DNA of 64,000 bases, taken from contig OZ244045.1 of NCBI GenBank assembly GCA_965215295.1, forward strand, positions 2,232,001 through 2,296,000. Direction: 5' to 3'. The notes under the pieces are model-generated. The model did not search any database, was not told the origin of the DNA, and saw only the letters and a program-made list of their open reading frames with translations. Positions 1 to 8,311 of this stretch are shown piece after piece. A program made the position numbers and the translations under genes. Each line of letters opens with the position of its first letter. Within the stretch, counting starts at the first letter, position 1. Source of the DNA: HK1 sp965215295. Its GTDB lineage: Bacteria; Pseudomonadota; Gammaproteobacteria; HK1.

Positions 1-393
1 GACGGGCGCACCCCCCTCGACCAGTGGGCACTCGCCGGGCACGACGTGCGCTTCCCCGGCCCCCGCCTCGACCTCGACGACCTCTTCCTGTTCGAGGCCA
101 AACGCCGCGTCATGAAAGACCGCACCGTCAGCCTCCACGGACGACTCTACGAGGTCGACGCCGTGCTCGTCGGCCAATCCGTCACCTTGCGCTACGACCC
201 CGACGCACCGCCTGCGCGCCCCATCGAGGTCGTCCACGACGGCAAGGGTGCCGGGAGGGCCACCCGCCTCGACGCCTACGCCAACACCGCCGTCAAGCGC
301 CACCGACCCTCCTGGCAGCTCCAGTGCGACACCCCCGCATCCGAACCACCCACCTCGCCTCTGACGATGCGCACCCTCAAGGAGAACCCGTAA
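1..393 (+). CDS. Mu-type DDE transposase, C-terminal part (cut by window edge)
   Basis: The reading frame is open from the first base and stops at 391-393, so only the last 130 residues are visible. They include FEAKRRVMKDRTVSLHGR and a following stretch ending in VTLRYDP, which resemble the small beta-barrel C-terminal domain of Mu/Tn552-type transposases (Mu_transpos_C). In this family the enzyme carries out strand transfer with a DDE catalytic core, which would lie off the left edge. The stop codon overlaps the ATG of the next gene by one base (TAATG), so the two are translationally coupled, as is usual for a transposase and its ATPase partner. Family assignment is from memory of the motif pattern; the element type cannot be named. 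Confidence 0.75.
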   Translation, partial: DGRTPLDQWALAGHDVRFPGPRLDLDDLFLFEAKRRVMKDRTVSLHGRLYEVDAVLVGQSVTLRYDPDAPPARPIEVVHDGKGAGRATRLDAYANTAVKRHRPSWQLQCDTPASEPPTSPLTMRTLKENP

Positions 394-1193
394 TGTACCT
401 GCGACACTTCGCCCTCACCCGGCTCCCCTTCGAGACCCCGGCCCACACCGATGAGCTGTTCGAGTCGAACTCCCGGCGCGAGGCCCAGGCACGGCTCCAT
501 CACCTCATCGAACTCAAGGGCATCGGCCTCATGACCGGAGAGGTCGGCTCGGGCAAAACCACCGTGTGCCGTCACGTCACCGCCGCCCTGCATCCGGGCC
601 TGTATCGGGTGGGCTACGTCTGCCTGACCACCGGAAACGTCCTCGACATGTACAAATCCATCGCCTGGGAACTGGGACTGCCCACCGAGCGCTCGCGCGC
701 CACCGCCTACCGCGCCATCCGCACCGAAATCACCCGATTGGTGTGCGAGGCCAAGCAGCTCCCCGTGCTCGTCATCGACGAAGCCCAGCACCTGCGCAAC
801 GACGTCCTCGAAGACCTTCGCTTGTTGACCAACTTCGCCATGGACAGCGACAACCGCCTGTGCCTGCTACTCGTCGGACTCACCGAGCTGCGCCGCCGCC
901 TCGCCATGGCCGTGCACGAATCGCTCTCCCAACGCCTCGTCGTACGCCACCACCTCGCCGGCATCGACCGCGAGGAACTCCACGCCTACCTCGCCCACCG
1001 CCTGCGTCTGGCCGGCTGCGAACTCCCCCTGTTCGACCCCCCCGCCGTCGAGGCGCTGGCGCACAGCGCTCGCGGATTGCCCCGGCTCATCAATCGCATC
1101 GCCCACTACGCCCTCACCGCCGCCGCCGCAACAGGCGAGCGCACCGTCACCGCCGTGCACCTCGAGCACGCTGTCGCGGAGTTGCGGCTGTGA
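393..1193 (+). CDS. ExeA/TniB-like AAA ATPase of a transposition module
   Basis: This 266-residue protein starts at the ATG at 393, with AAGGAGA about 7 bases upstream; the frame also runs open further upstream, but that part overlaps the transposase and has no homology. It begins MYLRHFALTRLPFETPAH, the typical N-terminus of ExeA-family ATPases. Walker A is GEVGSGKTT (about residues 49-57) and Walker B is VLVIDEAQH. A C-terminal helical lid follows (ARGLPRLINRIAHYAL). In Tn7/Tn552/Mu-like elements such ATPases select or activate the target for the DDE transposase. ExeA proper energises type II secretion, but the coupling to a Mu-type transposase here points to transposition. The gene itself looks intact. 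Confidence 0.85.
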   Translation: MYLRHFALTRLPFETPAHTDELFESNSRREAQARLHHLIELKGIGLMTGEVGSGKTTVCRHVTAALHPGLYRVGYVCLTTGNVLDMYKSIAWELGLPTERSRATAYRAIRTEITRLVCEAKQLPVLVIDEAQHLRNDVLEDLRLLTNFAMDSDNRLCLLLVGLTELRRRLAMAVHESLSQRLVVRHHLAGIDREELHAYLAHRLRLAGCELPLFDPPAVEALAHSARGLPRLINRIAHYALTAAAATGERTVTAVHLEHAVAELRL

Positions 1194-1210
1194 ACCGGTC
1201 TTGACTCGTC

Positions 1211-1450
1211 GTGCACCACGACATCAGCGACGAGGCCACCGCTCATCTGTGCGAACTCCTCAACGACCTCGCCTTCGCCTTCGACCACCCCCCGCACCCA
1301 CCAGCGCGCCCGTTCAACGAACACGGGCGCGCTGGTGAACTCACCGTCACCACGAGCACCGTGATCGTCGCGACCGCCGCCGCGATCCCGGTGAACGCAG
1401 GCGCTCGGCCCGCACTGGCACCGCTCTCCGACGATGGGGGGACAATGTGA
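1211..1450 (+). CDS. Small hypothetical ORF after the ATPase, possibly a truncated element gene
   Basis: A 79-codon frame starts 17 bases after the ATPase stop. The first 27 residues (MHHDISDEATAHLCELLNDL and on) look like real protein, an acidic amphipathic helix. The rest is low-complexity Pro/Ala/Thr sequence, and a perfect inverted repeat runs through its middle. It may be the start of a small accessory gene of the mobile element whose end was replaced by rearrangement. No family is recognised and no function is proposed. Confidence 0.3.
   Translation: MHHDISDEATAHLCELLNDLAFAFDHPPHPPARPFNEHGRAGELTVTTSTVIVATAAAIPVNAGARPALAPLSDDGGTM
1300..1336. repeat. Perfect 14-bp inverted repeat (terminator-like hairpin)
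   Basis: ACCAGCGCGCCCGT at 1300-1313 is the exact reverse complement of 1323-1336, with a 9-base loop. It lies about 110 bases after the ATPase gene and before the integrase fragment. It could end transcription of the transposase-ATPase pair, or be a remnant of an element end. There is no T tract after it. Confidence 0.5.
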
Positions 1451-1490
1451 GAAATCAGCCCTCAGCCGATCAGAAATAAACCGACAAATC

Positions 1491-1730
1491 CCTTACGAAA
1501 TTACGTGCGACGCAACACCACCGCGCAGACCCCAGTACAACGGCTGCGTAGAACGCGCCAACCGCTCCGCCCGAACCGAATTCTGGAACCTCTACAACGG
1601 ACCGCTCACCGTGACGAGCGTCGCCTCCCGCCTCGCCCAGTACGAGTTCTTCTACAACTACCAACGACCACATGCATCACTCGCCTATCGAACCCCCAAC
1701 GAGTACCTTGTCGCATTGGAGGCCACCTGA
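1491..1730 (+). pseudogene. Integrase-core transposase fragment (IS481/IS3-like C-terminus)
   Basis: About 80 codons read as the end of an rve-type integrase core: PYEITCDATPPRRPQYNGCV, then ERANRSARTEFWN, then YNYQRPHASLAYRTPNEYL before the stop. P-x-x-NGCVER followed by FxxxYNxxRPHxxL is the usual end of IS3/IS481-family DDE transposases and includes the last catalytic acidic residue (Glu in VERA). The N-terminal two thirds are missing. Upstream, the frame changes at once to unrelated sequence, so this is a decayed insertion-sequence remnant next to the tmRNA gene. Confidence 0.8.
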
Positions 1731-1766
1731 ACGCTCAGTGCCAAAGGTCGTGAGCCGGTACAGATG

Positions 1767-1796
1767 CTGGCAATCCCGCGCATCGGGGCTTACACT
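1767..1796 (+). promoter_or_regulatory. Candidate ssrA promoter
   Basis: CTGGCA at 1767-1772 (4 of 6 to the sigma70 -35 box), an 18-base spacer and TACACT at 1791-1796 (5 of 6 to the -10 box). Initiation would fall near 1803, leaving about 10 bases for 5' processing to the mature tmRNA end at 1813. This is a pattern match only. Confidence 0.45.
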
Positions 1797-1812
1797 TCGA
1801 CCACCACGCATC

Positions 1813-2170
1813 GGGGGCGAAATGGCTTCGACGTGGGTGACGAAACCCGAGGTGCATGCCGAGGACGCAGCTTCCTCGCAAATCCGGCTGCAACACATTA
1901 GTTGCCAACGACGACAACTACGCTCTGGCTGCCTGAGTAGCAGCCAGCCTCCGACCGTAACGTGCTTGTGCGTTCGGATACCGGAGGTCGACTCACACAA
2001 GCCCGCGGCATCGGGCGCCTCACCCGATCCCGTCAGATCCCTGGAGGCTCGCCGCTTCGCAGCCTTGCCCGTCGGGTAGCGATGCGGTCAAACGAAAAGA
2101 CGAGGCTAAGCATGTAGAGCCGAAGGCGGAGTGCTCGCGGACGCGGGTTCGATTCCCGCCGCCTCCACCA
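1813..2170 (+). ncRNA. ssrA: Transfer-messenger RNA (tmRNA)
   Basis: The RNA starts GGGGGCGAAATGGCTTCGAC and ends in a TpsiC arm (GGGTTCGATTCCCGC) and CGCCTCCACCA. The seven 5' bases pair with CGCCTCC, with one G-U at the third pair as in other tmRNAs. The tag frame reads A-N-D-D-N-Y-A-L-A-A-stop at 1904-1936, one residue from the E. coli tag ANDENYALAA. Pseudoknot-like GC-rich segments fill the middle. tmRNA rescues ribosomes stalled on broken mRNAs and tags the peptide for proteolysis; ClpXP and Lon, the usual proteases for tagged chains, are encoded later in this window. Length is 358 bases, normal for the one-piece form. CCA is encoded. Confidence 0.97.
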
Positions 2171-2177
2171 ACCTTCA

Positions 2178-2207
2178 GATGCCCGGCGACACGCATCGCC
2201 GGGCATC
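2178..2207 (+). terminator. Hairpin after tmRNA
   Basis: GATGCCCGGCGA (2178-2189) pairs perfectly with TCGCCGGGCATC (2196-2207) around a 6-base loop, starting 8 bases after the tmRNA CCA. This is a strong 12-bp stem but has no following T tract. It probably ends ssrA transcription and may also serve the convergent nitronate monooxygenase gene. Confidence 0.65.
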
Positions 2208-2320
2208 CGGAGGCGCCGGGCGCGTTCGGAGCATCGGTGGGAATTCCGGGACCCGCCCGACCGCGCACCGCGCAGGGTTTGCGGCAAGACGTGACGGGCG
2301 GCGGGCCGGTTCCGGGGAGT

Positions 2321-3403
2321 TCAGCCCGGCGAGCCCAGCATCCCGAGTCGTTCGAGGGCACTCGCCGCCAGCTCTCGCGTCAACTCCCGCGCACTGCCGG
2401 AGCGCGAAAGACTTGCAGCCTGTCCCGACCACAGCGGCGAGAACTCGCTTGAGCCCGCTGCTTCGGCCGCGGTCCTGAGCGGCGCCATTGCCCCTCCCGC
2501 GGTCGGGAATGCCGGTGCATCCGGTGAAATCGGCCCGATTTCCCGCACAATCCGATTGACCAGTCCACGAGCGGGCCGGCCGGTGAACACGTTCGTCAGC
2601 GCCGTGCCATCGTCACGGGCACTTCCGAGTGCGATGCGATGCAGGCCGGAAACAGTCGACTCGGACGTCAGCAGGTACGTGGTACCAATCTGCACGCCCG
2701 ACGCTCCGAGCGCGTGGGCGGCGGCAATGCCCCGGCCATCCGCAATACCGCCGGCCGCGACGACCGGCACGTCAATCGCGTCGACGACCTGCGGAACGAG
2801 CGCCATGGTGCCCGGTTGCGACTCCACCGCATCGGTCAGGAACATGCCACGGTGGCCACCCGCTTCATATCCTTGCGCAATGACCGCGTCACAACCTCGA
2901 TCTGCCAGCCAGCGGGCTTCTTCGACCGTGGTGGCCGAGCCGAGCACCTTGCAGCCGAGCGCCTTCACCCGGTCGAGCAGGCGTGGTTCCGGAAGCCCGA
3001 AGTGAAAGCTCGCGACTTCGGGCTCGTACTCTTCCAGCAGATCGCACATGTCGTGGCCGAACGGGGCCCGATCGAGTCCCGGTGCATCCGTCGAAGGATC
3101 TGCCCCGAGCTCCGCACGGTACGGAGCCAGCCGCGACCTCCAGGCTTGTTCGCGCACGGCGTCGGGCGACGGCGTCGAGTGGCAGAAGAAGTTGACGTTG
3201 AGCGGCCGGTTCGTGCACTGGCGGATCACCCCGATTTCGGCACGTGCCTTCTCGACCGTCAGCAGCGCGCACGGCAACGAGCCGAGGCCGCCTGCCTCGC
3301 TGACCGCGATCGCCATCCGGGCGCCGGTCGCGCCCGCCATCGGCGCCTGAATGATCGGCAGCTCGATACCGAGCAGATCGAGCAATCGACGGTCGGGCCA
3401 CAT
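2321..3403 (-). CDS. Nitronate monooxygenase (2-nitropropane dioxygenase family)
   Basis: This 360-residue FMN-dependent TIM-barrel flavoprotein would oxidise alkyl nitronates such as propionate-3-nitronate to carbonyl compounds plus nitrite. Visible motifs are IIQAPMAGATG near residue 17, IAQGYEAGGHRG at 175-186 (flavin-binding loop with the His-containing motif of class I enzymes), AAGGIADGRG at 216-225 and GVQIGTTYL at 236-244 (phosphate binding). I chose the ATG at 3403, preceded by GGGAGA; the frame runs 43 codons further upstream without homology. It lies 91 bases after rppH on the same strand and could be co-transcribed. FabK-like enoyl reductases share the fold, but fabI is present elsewhere and the motifs fit NMO better. 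Confidence 0.85.
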   Translation of the reverse strand: MWPDRRLLDLLGIELPIIQAPMAGATGARMAIAVSEAGGLGSLPCALLTVEKARAEIGVIRQCTNRPLNVNFFCHSTPSPDAVREQAWRSRLAPYRAELGADPSTDAPGLDRAPFGHDMCDLLEEYEPEVASFHFGLPEPRLLDRVKALGCKVLGSATTVEEARWLADRGCDAVIAQGYEAGGHRGMFLTDAVESQPGTMALVPQVVDAIDVPVVAAGGIADGRGIAAAHALGASGVQIGTTYLLTSESTVSGLHRIALGSARDDGTALTNVFTGRPARGLVNRIVREIGPISPDAPAFPTAGGAMAPLRTAAEAAGSSEFSPLWSGQAASLSRSGSARELTRELAASALERLGMLGSPG

Positions 3404-3494
3404 CGCGGTCTCCCTGGATATCGAGCGCAGGCCGGCGGTGCAGGTGCCGCCGCACGGGCCGGCGCACGCGCCGAACGGGACCCATCGGCATCCC

Positions 3495-3983
3495 TCACCC
3501 GCAGGCGAATCTGCGATAGAGGAGCGGAGCAAGCTCCTTCAACGCACGGCGATAGACGCCACGCTTGAAGAACACGACCTCGCGCGTCGGGTGCCAGTAG
3601 TTGACCCATTTCCAGTGATCGAACTCCGGCCGTTCGCTCGCATCGACCTGCACGTCATCCTCGTCGCCGAGCAGGCGCAGCAGAAACCATCGTTGTTTCT
3701 GTCCGACGCAGACGGTACCGGGCCTGCGTCGGATGTACCGTCGGGGAAGACGGTACCGAAGCCAGTCGCGCGTCTGGCCGATGAGTTCGACATGGACCGG
3801 AGACAGGCCGAGTTCTTCCCGGAGTTCCCGATACAACGCATCCACCGGCGATTCGTGCGCCTTGATCCCGCCCTGCGGGAACTGCCAGGCATCCTGGCCG
3901 ATACGGCGCGCCCAGAGCACGCGGCCCGCGTCGTTGTGAACGATGATCCCCACATTGGGCCTGAATCCGTCTTCGTCGATCAT
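3495..3983 (-). CDS. rppH: RNA pyrophosphohydrolase
   Basis: This 162-residue Nudix hydrolase removes pyrophosphate from triphosphorylated 5' RNA ends and so starts RNase E-dependent decay. The Nudix box GGIKAHESPVDALYRELREE, with its LGL end, lies at residues 38-60 and keeps all catalytic Glu residues. FRPNVGIIV at the N-terminus and FDHWKWVNYW near residue 130 are typical of RppH rather than other Nudix proteins. The start is the ATG at 3983 (MIDEDGFRPN), matching the family; upstream codons in frame lack homology. It lies 225 bases after adk and before the nitronate monooxygenase, all on the minus strand. Confidence 0.95.
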   Translation of the reverse strand: MIDEDGFRPNVGIIVHNDAGRVLWARRIGQDAWQFPQGGIKAHESPVDALYRELREELGLSPVHVELIGQTRDWLRYRLPRRYIRRRPGTVCVGQKQRWFLLRLLGDEDDVQVDASERPEFDHWKWVNYWHPTREVVFFKRGVYRRALKELAPLLYRRFACG

Positions 3984-4208
3984 CGCGCCTCTCGGACCGG
4001 ACCGGTTCGGATGACCGGCAAGTGTTCCATCATCATCCGGAGGAGGCAATTCGGCACGAGCCGGGACGGAACCGCGAACCCGGTCCGGGTCTTCGGCGAC
4101 CGCCGTGGCACACGCTCGAGGCACTGCCTCCCGGTTCGCGCCATGGGGGTCCCGTGCAGCCGGCACCATAGTCCGGCGCCACGGGATTCGTCACGGCACC
4201 AGGGTCCG

Positions 4209-4868
4209 TCATTCCCGGTCAAGTGCCGCAAACACCCGCTCGCGTACCTCCTCGAGCGTGCCGAGGCCGTCGACTCGCGCAACACGCGGCGCCGACTGCG
4301 GACTGTCCTTCTCCCATTGCCGGTAGTAGTCGATGATGGGCGCGGTCTGTTCGTGGTAGACCTCGAGCCGGTATCGCACCGTCGATTCCCGGTCATCGTC
4401 GCGCTGTATCAGCGGTTCCCCGGTGGCGTCGTCGACTCCTTCGACCGCAGGCGGATTGAACCGCACGTGGTATGTTCTTCCCGAGCCCGGATGGACGCGA
4501 CGCCCACTCATGCGCTCGACAATGCTGTCATCGGGAACCGTGATTTCCACTACGACGTCGATGTGGAGGTGCCGAGCGCGCATCGCCTCCGCCTGTGGAA
4601 TCGTGCGCGGAAACCCATCGAGCAGGAATCCGTTCGCACAGTCGCCGGCCGTGATGCGCTCCTCCACGAGACCGACGATGATTTCGTCGGGAACGAGACG
4701 CCCCGCATCCATCAGAACCTTCGCTCCGGCGCCGAGTTCGCTGCCGGAGCGTATCGCCGCACGCAGCATGTCACCGGTCGATATCTGGGGGATCTCGTAG
4801 CGTCCGGTGATGAACGCGGCCTGGGTGCCCTTTCCTGCGCCCGGCCCACCAAGGAGAACGACCCGCAT
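4209..4868 (-). CDS. adk: Adenylate kinase
   Basis: This 219-residue cytoplasmic kinase interconverts ATP + AMP and 2 ADP. It has the P-loop GGPGAGKGTQ (7-16), the NMP-binding segment STGDMLRAA, FLLDGFPRT (near 84-92) and a LID domain reading GRRVHPGSGRTYHVRFNPP. The LID has no Cys4 zinc site, as in other Gram-negative enzymes of this long form. The ATG at 4868 (MRVVLLGGPG) is the family start. The 282-base gap upstream separates it from a divergently transcribed DUF498 gene. Confidence 0.97.
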   Translation of the reverse strand: MRVVLLGGPGAGKGTQAAFITGRYEIPQISTGDMLRAAIRSGSELGAGAKVLMDAGRLVPDEIIVGLVEERITAGDCANGFLLDGFPRTIPQAEAMRARHLHIDVVVEITVPDDSIVERMSGRRVHPGSGRTYHVRFNPPAVEGVDDATGEPLIQRDDDRESTVRYRLEVYHEQTAPIIDYYRQWEKDSPQSAPRVARVDGLGTLEEVRERVFAALDRE

Positions 4869-5150
4869 GTCGTTACCTCGCCAGATGACCGAATTCGGCC
4901 TGCCGTTCGGATACGCACGCACAGGAAGCGGGTTGCCCCCCGGTGGTTTCCCGCCCGCGCTTCCTGTCCCGTATCCTCCGGGTCCCGTCTTCCCGAGCGG
5001 AACACACGTGAACTCGTGTATCGGGGCAACGCGGAGGAGGACGGCCGTCGAAGAGTATACAGCCGCCGCGTCCCGTCCCCGTCATTCCGTGCATTCGACG
5101 AACCGGTCAGGCGCCGGTTCCGAATCGCGCCGGCTGCTCATGGGGCCGAC

Positions 5151-5528
5151 ATGAAGCTCCATTCGGACCCGACGACCACGAGCGGACAACGGATCAGCGC
5201 GTACGGCGCCGGATTCGTCACCGTGAACGAGGTCACGATCACGGGCACGGTCATGGTCGGTCCGCACGCGAACGCAACGGATTTCAAGGAGCGCGGACCG
5301 GATGACCTGAGTGCCGCCACAATCGGACGGCTCTGCGAACAGAGCCCCGAAATCGTCATCATAGGTACCGGCTCACGCCATGTATTCCCGTCGCCCGAAC
5401 TTCTCGCTCCGCTGGGGCGCGCCGGTATCGGGGTCGAAGTCATGTCAACCTCCGCAGCGTGCCGCACTTACAATATCCTCGGCGCAGAAGGACGCAAGGT
5501 CGTGGCGTTGCTGCTGCCCATCGAGTAA
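5151..5528 (+). CDS. DUF498 / Mth938-domain protein
   Basis: A 125-residue protein starting at the ATG at 5151 (MKLHSDPTTTSGQRISAYG). It matches the DUF498 (Mth938/NDUFAF3-like) pattern: FVTVNEVTITGTVMVGP, then EIVIIGTGSRHVFPSPEL and GVEVMSTSAACRTYNIL. The mitochondrial member NDUFAF3 helps assemble complex I; the bacterial role is not established, and I propose none here. The frame continues far upstream, but there it overlaps adk, rppH and the monooxygenase antisense and is not coding. It is a single plus-strand gene between two minus-strand groups and converges with nlpD. Confidence 0.85.
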   Translation: MKLHSDPTTTSGQRISAYGAGFVTVNEVTITGTVMVGPHANATDFKERGPDDLSAATIGRLCEQSPEIVIIGTGSRHVFPSPELLAPLGRAGIGVEVMSTSAACRTYNILGAEGRKVVALLLPIE

Positions 5529-5607
5529 CGCGGCCGCCCGTTTCCGGCCGCCGCGAGCGGCTCTTTCGGGGCTGGACACCCCTCCCCCCACTCTCTTCCG
5601 GATCCTC

Positions 5608-6621
5608 TCAGGGCAGGAACCGGAAGGGATCGACCGGCTTGCCGTCACGCCGGATCTCGAAGTGCAGCATCACACGCCCCTTGCCCGAACGTCCCATGTC
5701 GGCAATGTGCTGCCCTCCCTTCACTTCGTCTCCTTCTCTCACGTGCAGCCTGTCGTTGTGGGCATAAGCGCTGAGAAGCCGGCTGCCGTGCTTCAGGATG
5801 ACGAGCTTGCCGTAGCCGACGAGTCCGCTGCCCGCGTAGACGACGCTCCCGCCGGCCGCCGCGCGTACGGGTTGCCGGAAGTCGCCTGCGATGTCGATCC
5901 CCTTGTTGCTGCCGCGTCCGAATTTTCCGATGGTCCTGCCCTCGGCAGGTGGTGTCCAACGCACGCCCGCCACGGTTCTGGCCGCACCCGTCGATGCCGA
6001 GGCCGCTTTCGATACCGGCTCCGGCGCGGACTGGCGCCGTTGCGCAGACGCCACCCGCGGAGCCGCGGGTGGTGAATCGACGGCAGGAGCCGATGCGGGT
6101 TCCGGCACGGACGGCCGGGGCCGGACCGGGGAGTGGCGCGGCGGGTCCGCCGACTGCGCCGGCTCCGGAGACGATGGCGGAAGCGGTGCGACCGCTTCGG
6201 CCGTGCCGGTCCCCGGGGTCGATACATCGCTCGATCCGGCCGGCTCGCTCCGTACCACCGGGGGTTCCGATACCGACGGCACACTGTCACCCGGCTCGGG
6301 GATGAGAAGTCGTTGTCCCGGATAGATCGTGTAGGGATCCCGAATCGAGTTGGCCTCGGCAAGCACGCGGTAGTCGAGGCCGAGACGCCAGGCGATCGAG
6401 TAGAGCGTCTCGCCCCTGCCCACGACATGCCCGCGGTCACGGCCCGGCATCTCCGCCTCGGCCGGCGCCAGTACCGGCGCAACGGCACCGCTGCCAACGC
6501 ACCCCGCGACAAGCCCCGCCAGACCCGCGATCAGGCACAAGCCGGCGGCTGCGCTCGCGCGGGTCCCACGGCCGCGAACCGCAGCCGGCATTCCGCGCCG
6601 ACGCAGAAAAGCGGCCGTCAC
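5608..6621 (-). CDS. nlpD: NlpD-like lipoprotein: LysM plus degenerate M23 (LytM) domain
   Basis: 337 residues. A signal peptide with lipobox LAGLVAGC (Cys about 41) implies an outer-membrane lipoprotein. One LysM domain follows (HVVGRGETLYSIAW to YPGQRLLIP, about 65-108), then a Pro/Ser-rich linker and a C-terminal LytM fold (about 232-337). The first zinc site reads NKGIDIAG instead of H-x-x-x-D, as in E. coli NlpD, so the domain is probably not a peptidase but an activator of a cell-wall amidase (AmiC type) at division. The start is the GTG at 6621, overlapping the pcm stop (GTGA). The gene ends surE-pcm-nlpD; rpoS, which often follows, is absent. Confidence 0.9.
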   Translation of the reverse strand: MTAAFLRRRGMPAAVRGRGTRASAAAGLCLIAGLAGLVAGCVGSGAVAPVLAPAEAEMPGRDRGHVVGRGETLYSIAWRLGLDYRVLAEANSIRDPYTIYPGQRLLIPEPGDSVPSVSEPPVVRSEPAGSSDVSTPGTGTAEAVAPLPPSSPEPAQSADPPRHSPVRPRPSVPEPASAPAVDSPPAAPRVASAQRRQSAPEPVSKAASASTGAARTVAGVRWTPPAEGRTIGKFGRGSNKGIDIAGDFRQPVRAAAGGSVVYAGSGLVGYGKLVILKHGSRLLSAYAHNDRLHVREGDEVKGGQHIADMGRSGKGRVMLHFEIRRDGKPVDPFRFLP

Positions 6622-7250
6622 TGCTTTCCCCTGAGCATGGGAACGAAGCTCACATCGGCAATCGCGTCTTCATCCACTCCGGATTCGGTACGTGTGTACA
6701 CCTTGAGCCACTGCCCGCGGGAGTCCCCTACGGGAATCACGATTCGTCCGCCGAGGATGATCTGCTCGACGAGCTTCTCGGGAAGGCGGGGGGGTGCCGC
6801 GGTCACGAGCGCCGCATCGAATGGCGCGCATTCGGGCCAGCCCAAGGTGCCGTCGCCGTGCCTGAACCACACGTTGCCCACTTCGAGTGCCCGCAACCGT
6901 TGGCGGGCCCGGGCGAGCAGCAGCTCGATCCGTTCCACGGTATACACGCGCGATACGAGCGAAGCGAGCACCGCGGTCTGGTATCCGCACCCCGTACCGA
7001 CTTCCAGCACCCGGCGTGGCGTCGGCGCAGCTACGGTGGCCTGTGTCATCAGGGCCACGATGAACGGCTGCGAGATCGTCTGTTCCATCCCGATCGGAAG
7101 GGCGACGTCTTCATAGGCGCGACTTGCGAGGGCTTCATCGACGAAGATGTGGCGCGGCACGCTGCGAATGGCGTCGAGCACGCTTTCGTCGCTGATTCCC
7201 TGGTCACGCAGGCGGGACACGAGGCGCTCGCGCGTGCGCATCGACGTCAT
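6618..7250 (-). CDS. pcm: Protein-L-isoaspartate O-methyltransferase
   Basis: A 210-residue SAM-dependent methyltransferase that repairs isoaspartyl residues in aged proteins. Motif I is VLEVGTGCGYQTAVLASL; the family motifs VPRHIFVDEALASRAY and LPIGMEQTISQPFIVA precede it. I favour the ATG at 7250 (MTSMRTRERL) because GAAGG stands 7 bases upstream and the length then matches E. coli Pcm; an ATG at 7268 would add six residues. It begins 23 bases after surE and overlaps nlpD by four bases, so the three are one operon. Confidence 0.95.
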   Translation of the reverse strand: MTSMRTRERLVSRLRDQGISDESVLDAIRSVPRHIFVDEALASRAYEDVALPIGMEQTISQPFIVALMTQATVAAPTPRRVLEVGTGCGYQTAVLASLVSRVYTVERIELLLARARQRLRALEVGNVWFRHGDGTLGWPECAPFDAALVTAAPPRLPEKLVEQIILGGRIVIPVGDSRGQWLKVYTRTESGVDEDAIADVSFVPMLRGKQ

Positions 7251-7273
7251 CCCGGAGCCTTCGAACATCCCGG

Positions 7274-8029
7274 TCACGGCAACTCGATCTCCGAGAGCCA
7301 GCGCCCGGCCGGGTCGAGTGTCTGATGCCGCGTCAAATCGACGTGCAAGGGGGTCACGGAGACGAAACCGGCACGCAACGCGTCGAAGTCGGTGCCCGGG
7401 CCTGCGTCCTGCTCGGCTCCGGACGGTCCGACCCAGTAGATGGACTCTCCGCGAGGATCGGTCATGCGGATCACCGGCTCCGAACGGTGCCGATGCCCGA
7501 GTCTCGTGGCGCGGAATCCACGAAGTGCGCCGACCGCGACATCGGGGACGTTCACGTTCAATATGACGTTCGAGTCGAGCGGATGCTCGACGAGCCGTTC
7601 GACGAGCCGGCACGCAATCCTGGCCGCGGTATCGAAGTGGCGGCAACGCCGAGACGCAAGGGACACCGCAATGGCCGGAAGCCCCAGCAACCGTCCTTCC
7701 ATCGCCGCCGCCACGGTTCCCGAGTAGATCACGTCATCGCCTAGATTGGCGCCCGCGTTGATCCCCGACACCACGATGTCCGGTTCCGGGTCCAGCAGTC
7801 CCGTGACGGCCAAGTGCACGCAGTCGGTCGGGGTTCCGTCGACGAATACGAATCCGTTCTCCGCAGTTCGCGGTCGAATGGGGTTCCTCAGGGTCAGCGA
7901 GTTGCTCGCTCCGCTGCGGTCCCGATCCGGCGCCACGACGACGACTTCCCCAAGCGAGGCCAAGGAATCGGCCAGGCTTCGCAACCCGGGGGCAAGATAG
8001 CCGTCGTCATTGCTGACCAGGATTCTCAT
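7274..8029 (-). CDS. surE: 5'/3'-nucleotidase SurE
   Basis: A 251-residue metal-dependent phosphatase acting on nucleoside 5'- and 3'-monophosphates (survival protein E). It starts MRILVSNDDGYLAPGL, with the metal-binding Asp pair (NDDG) at residues 8-9. Other family signatures are APDRDRSGASNSLTL, VDGTPTDCVHLAV and VVSGINAGANLGDDVIYSGT. The ATG at 8029 is the family start; 17 further in-frame codons upstream lack homology. It is the first gene of surE-pcm-nlpD. Confidence 0.96.
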   Translation of the reverse strand: MRILVSNDDGYLAPGLRSLADSLASLGEVVVVAPDRDRSGASNSLTLRNPIRPRTAENGFVFVDGTPTDCVHLAVTGLLDPEPDIVVSGINAGANLGDDVIYSGTVAAAMEGRLLGLPAIAVSLASRRCRHFDTAARIACRLVERLVEHPLDSNVILNVNVPDVAVGALRGFRATRLGHRHRSEPVIRMTDPRGESIYWVGPSGAEQDAGPGTDFDALRAGFVSVTPLHVDLTRHQTLDPAGRWLSEIELP

Positions 8030-8311
8030 CGGCGGGATCCGGTGCCCCGATTCGGCAAGACGCAGAAGCGGCCGGCGCACTCATGGCTACCGGCGGACGC
8101 GCGGGACACCGCGCGCGTGGGAACCGCGGAGATCGTCCGGCGCCGCTGGCTAGCGCCCTGCCACCGACCGCCGCCGCACGTGCGGCAGGCCTCTCGTCCC
8201 CGCGCTACGCGAAAGCCGTCCGGAGAGCCACCGGAAACCCGTGGTCACCTGCGGCTGCGGGACACCCGCTCGATTTCGAACGGGGATCCCGAACCGTCAC
8301 CGCACATTCCG

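Noticed and set aside
3351..5150. The 600-codon upstream part of the frame that ends in the DUF498 protein
   Set aside because: It runs antisense to nitronate monooxygenase, rppH and adk. Only the last 125 codons, from the ATG at 5151, match a protein family.
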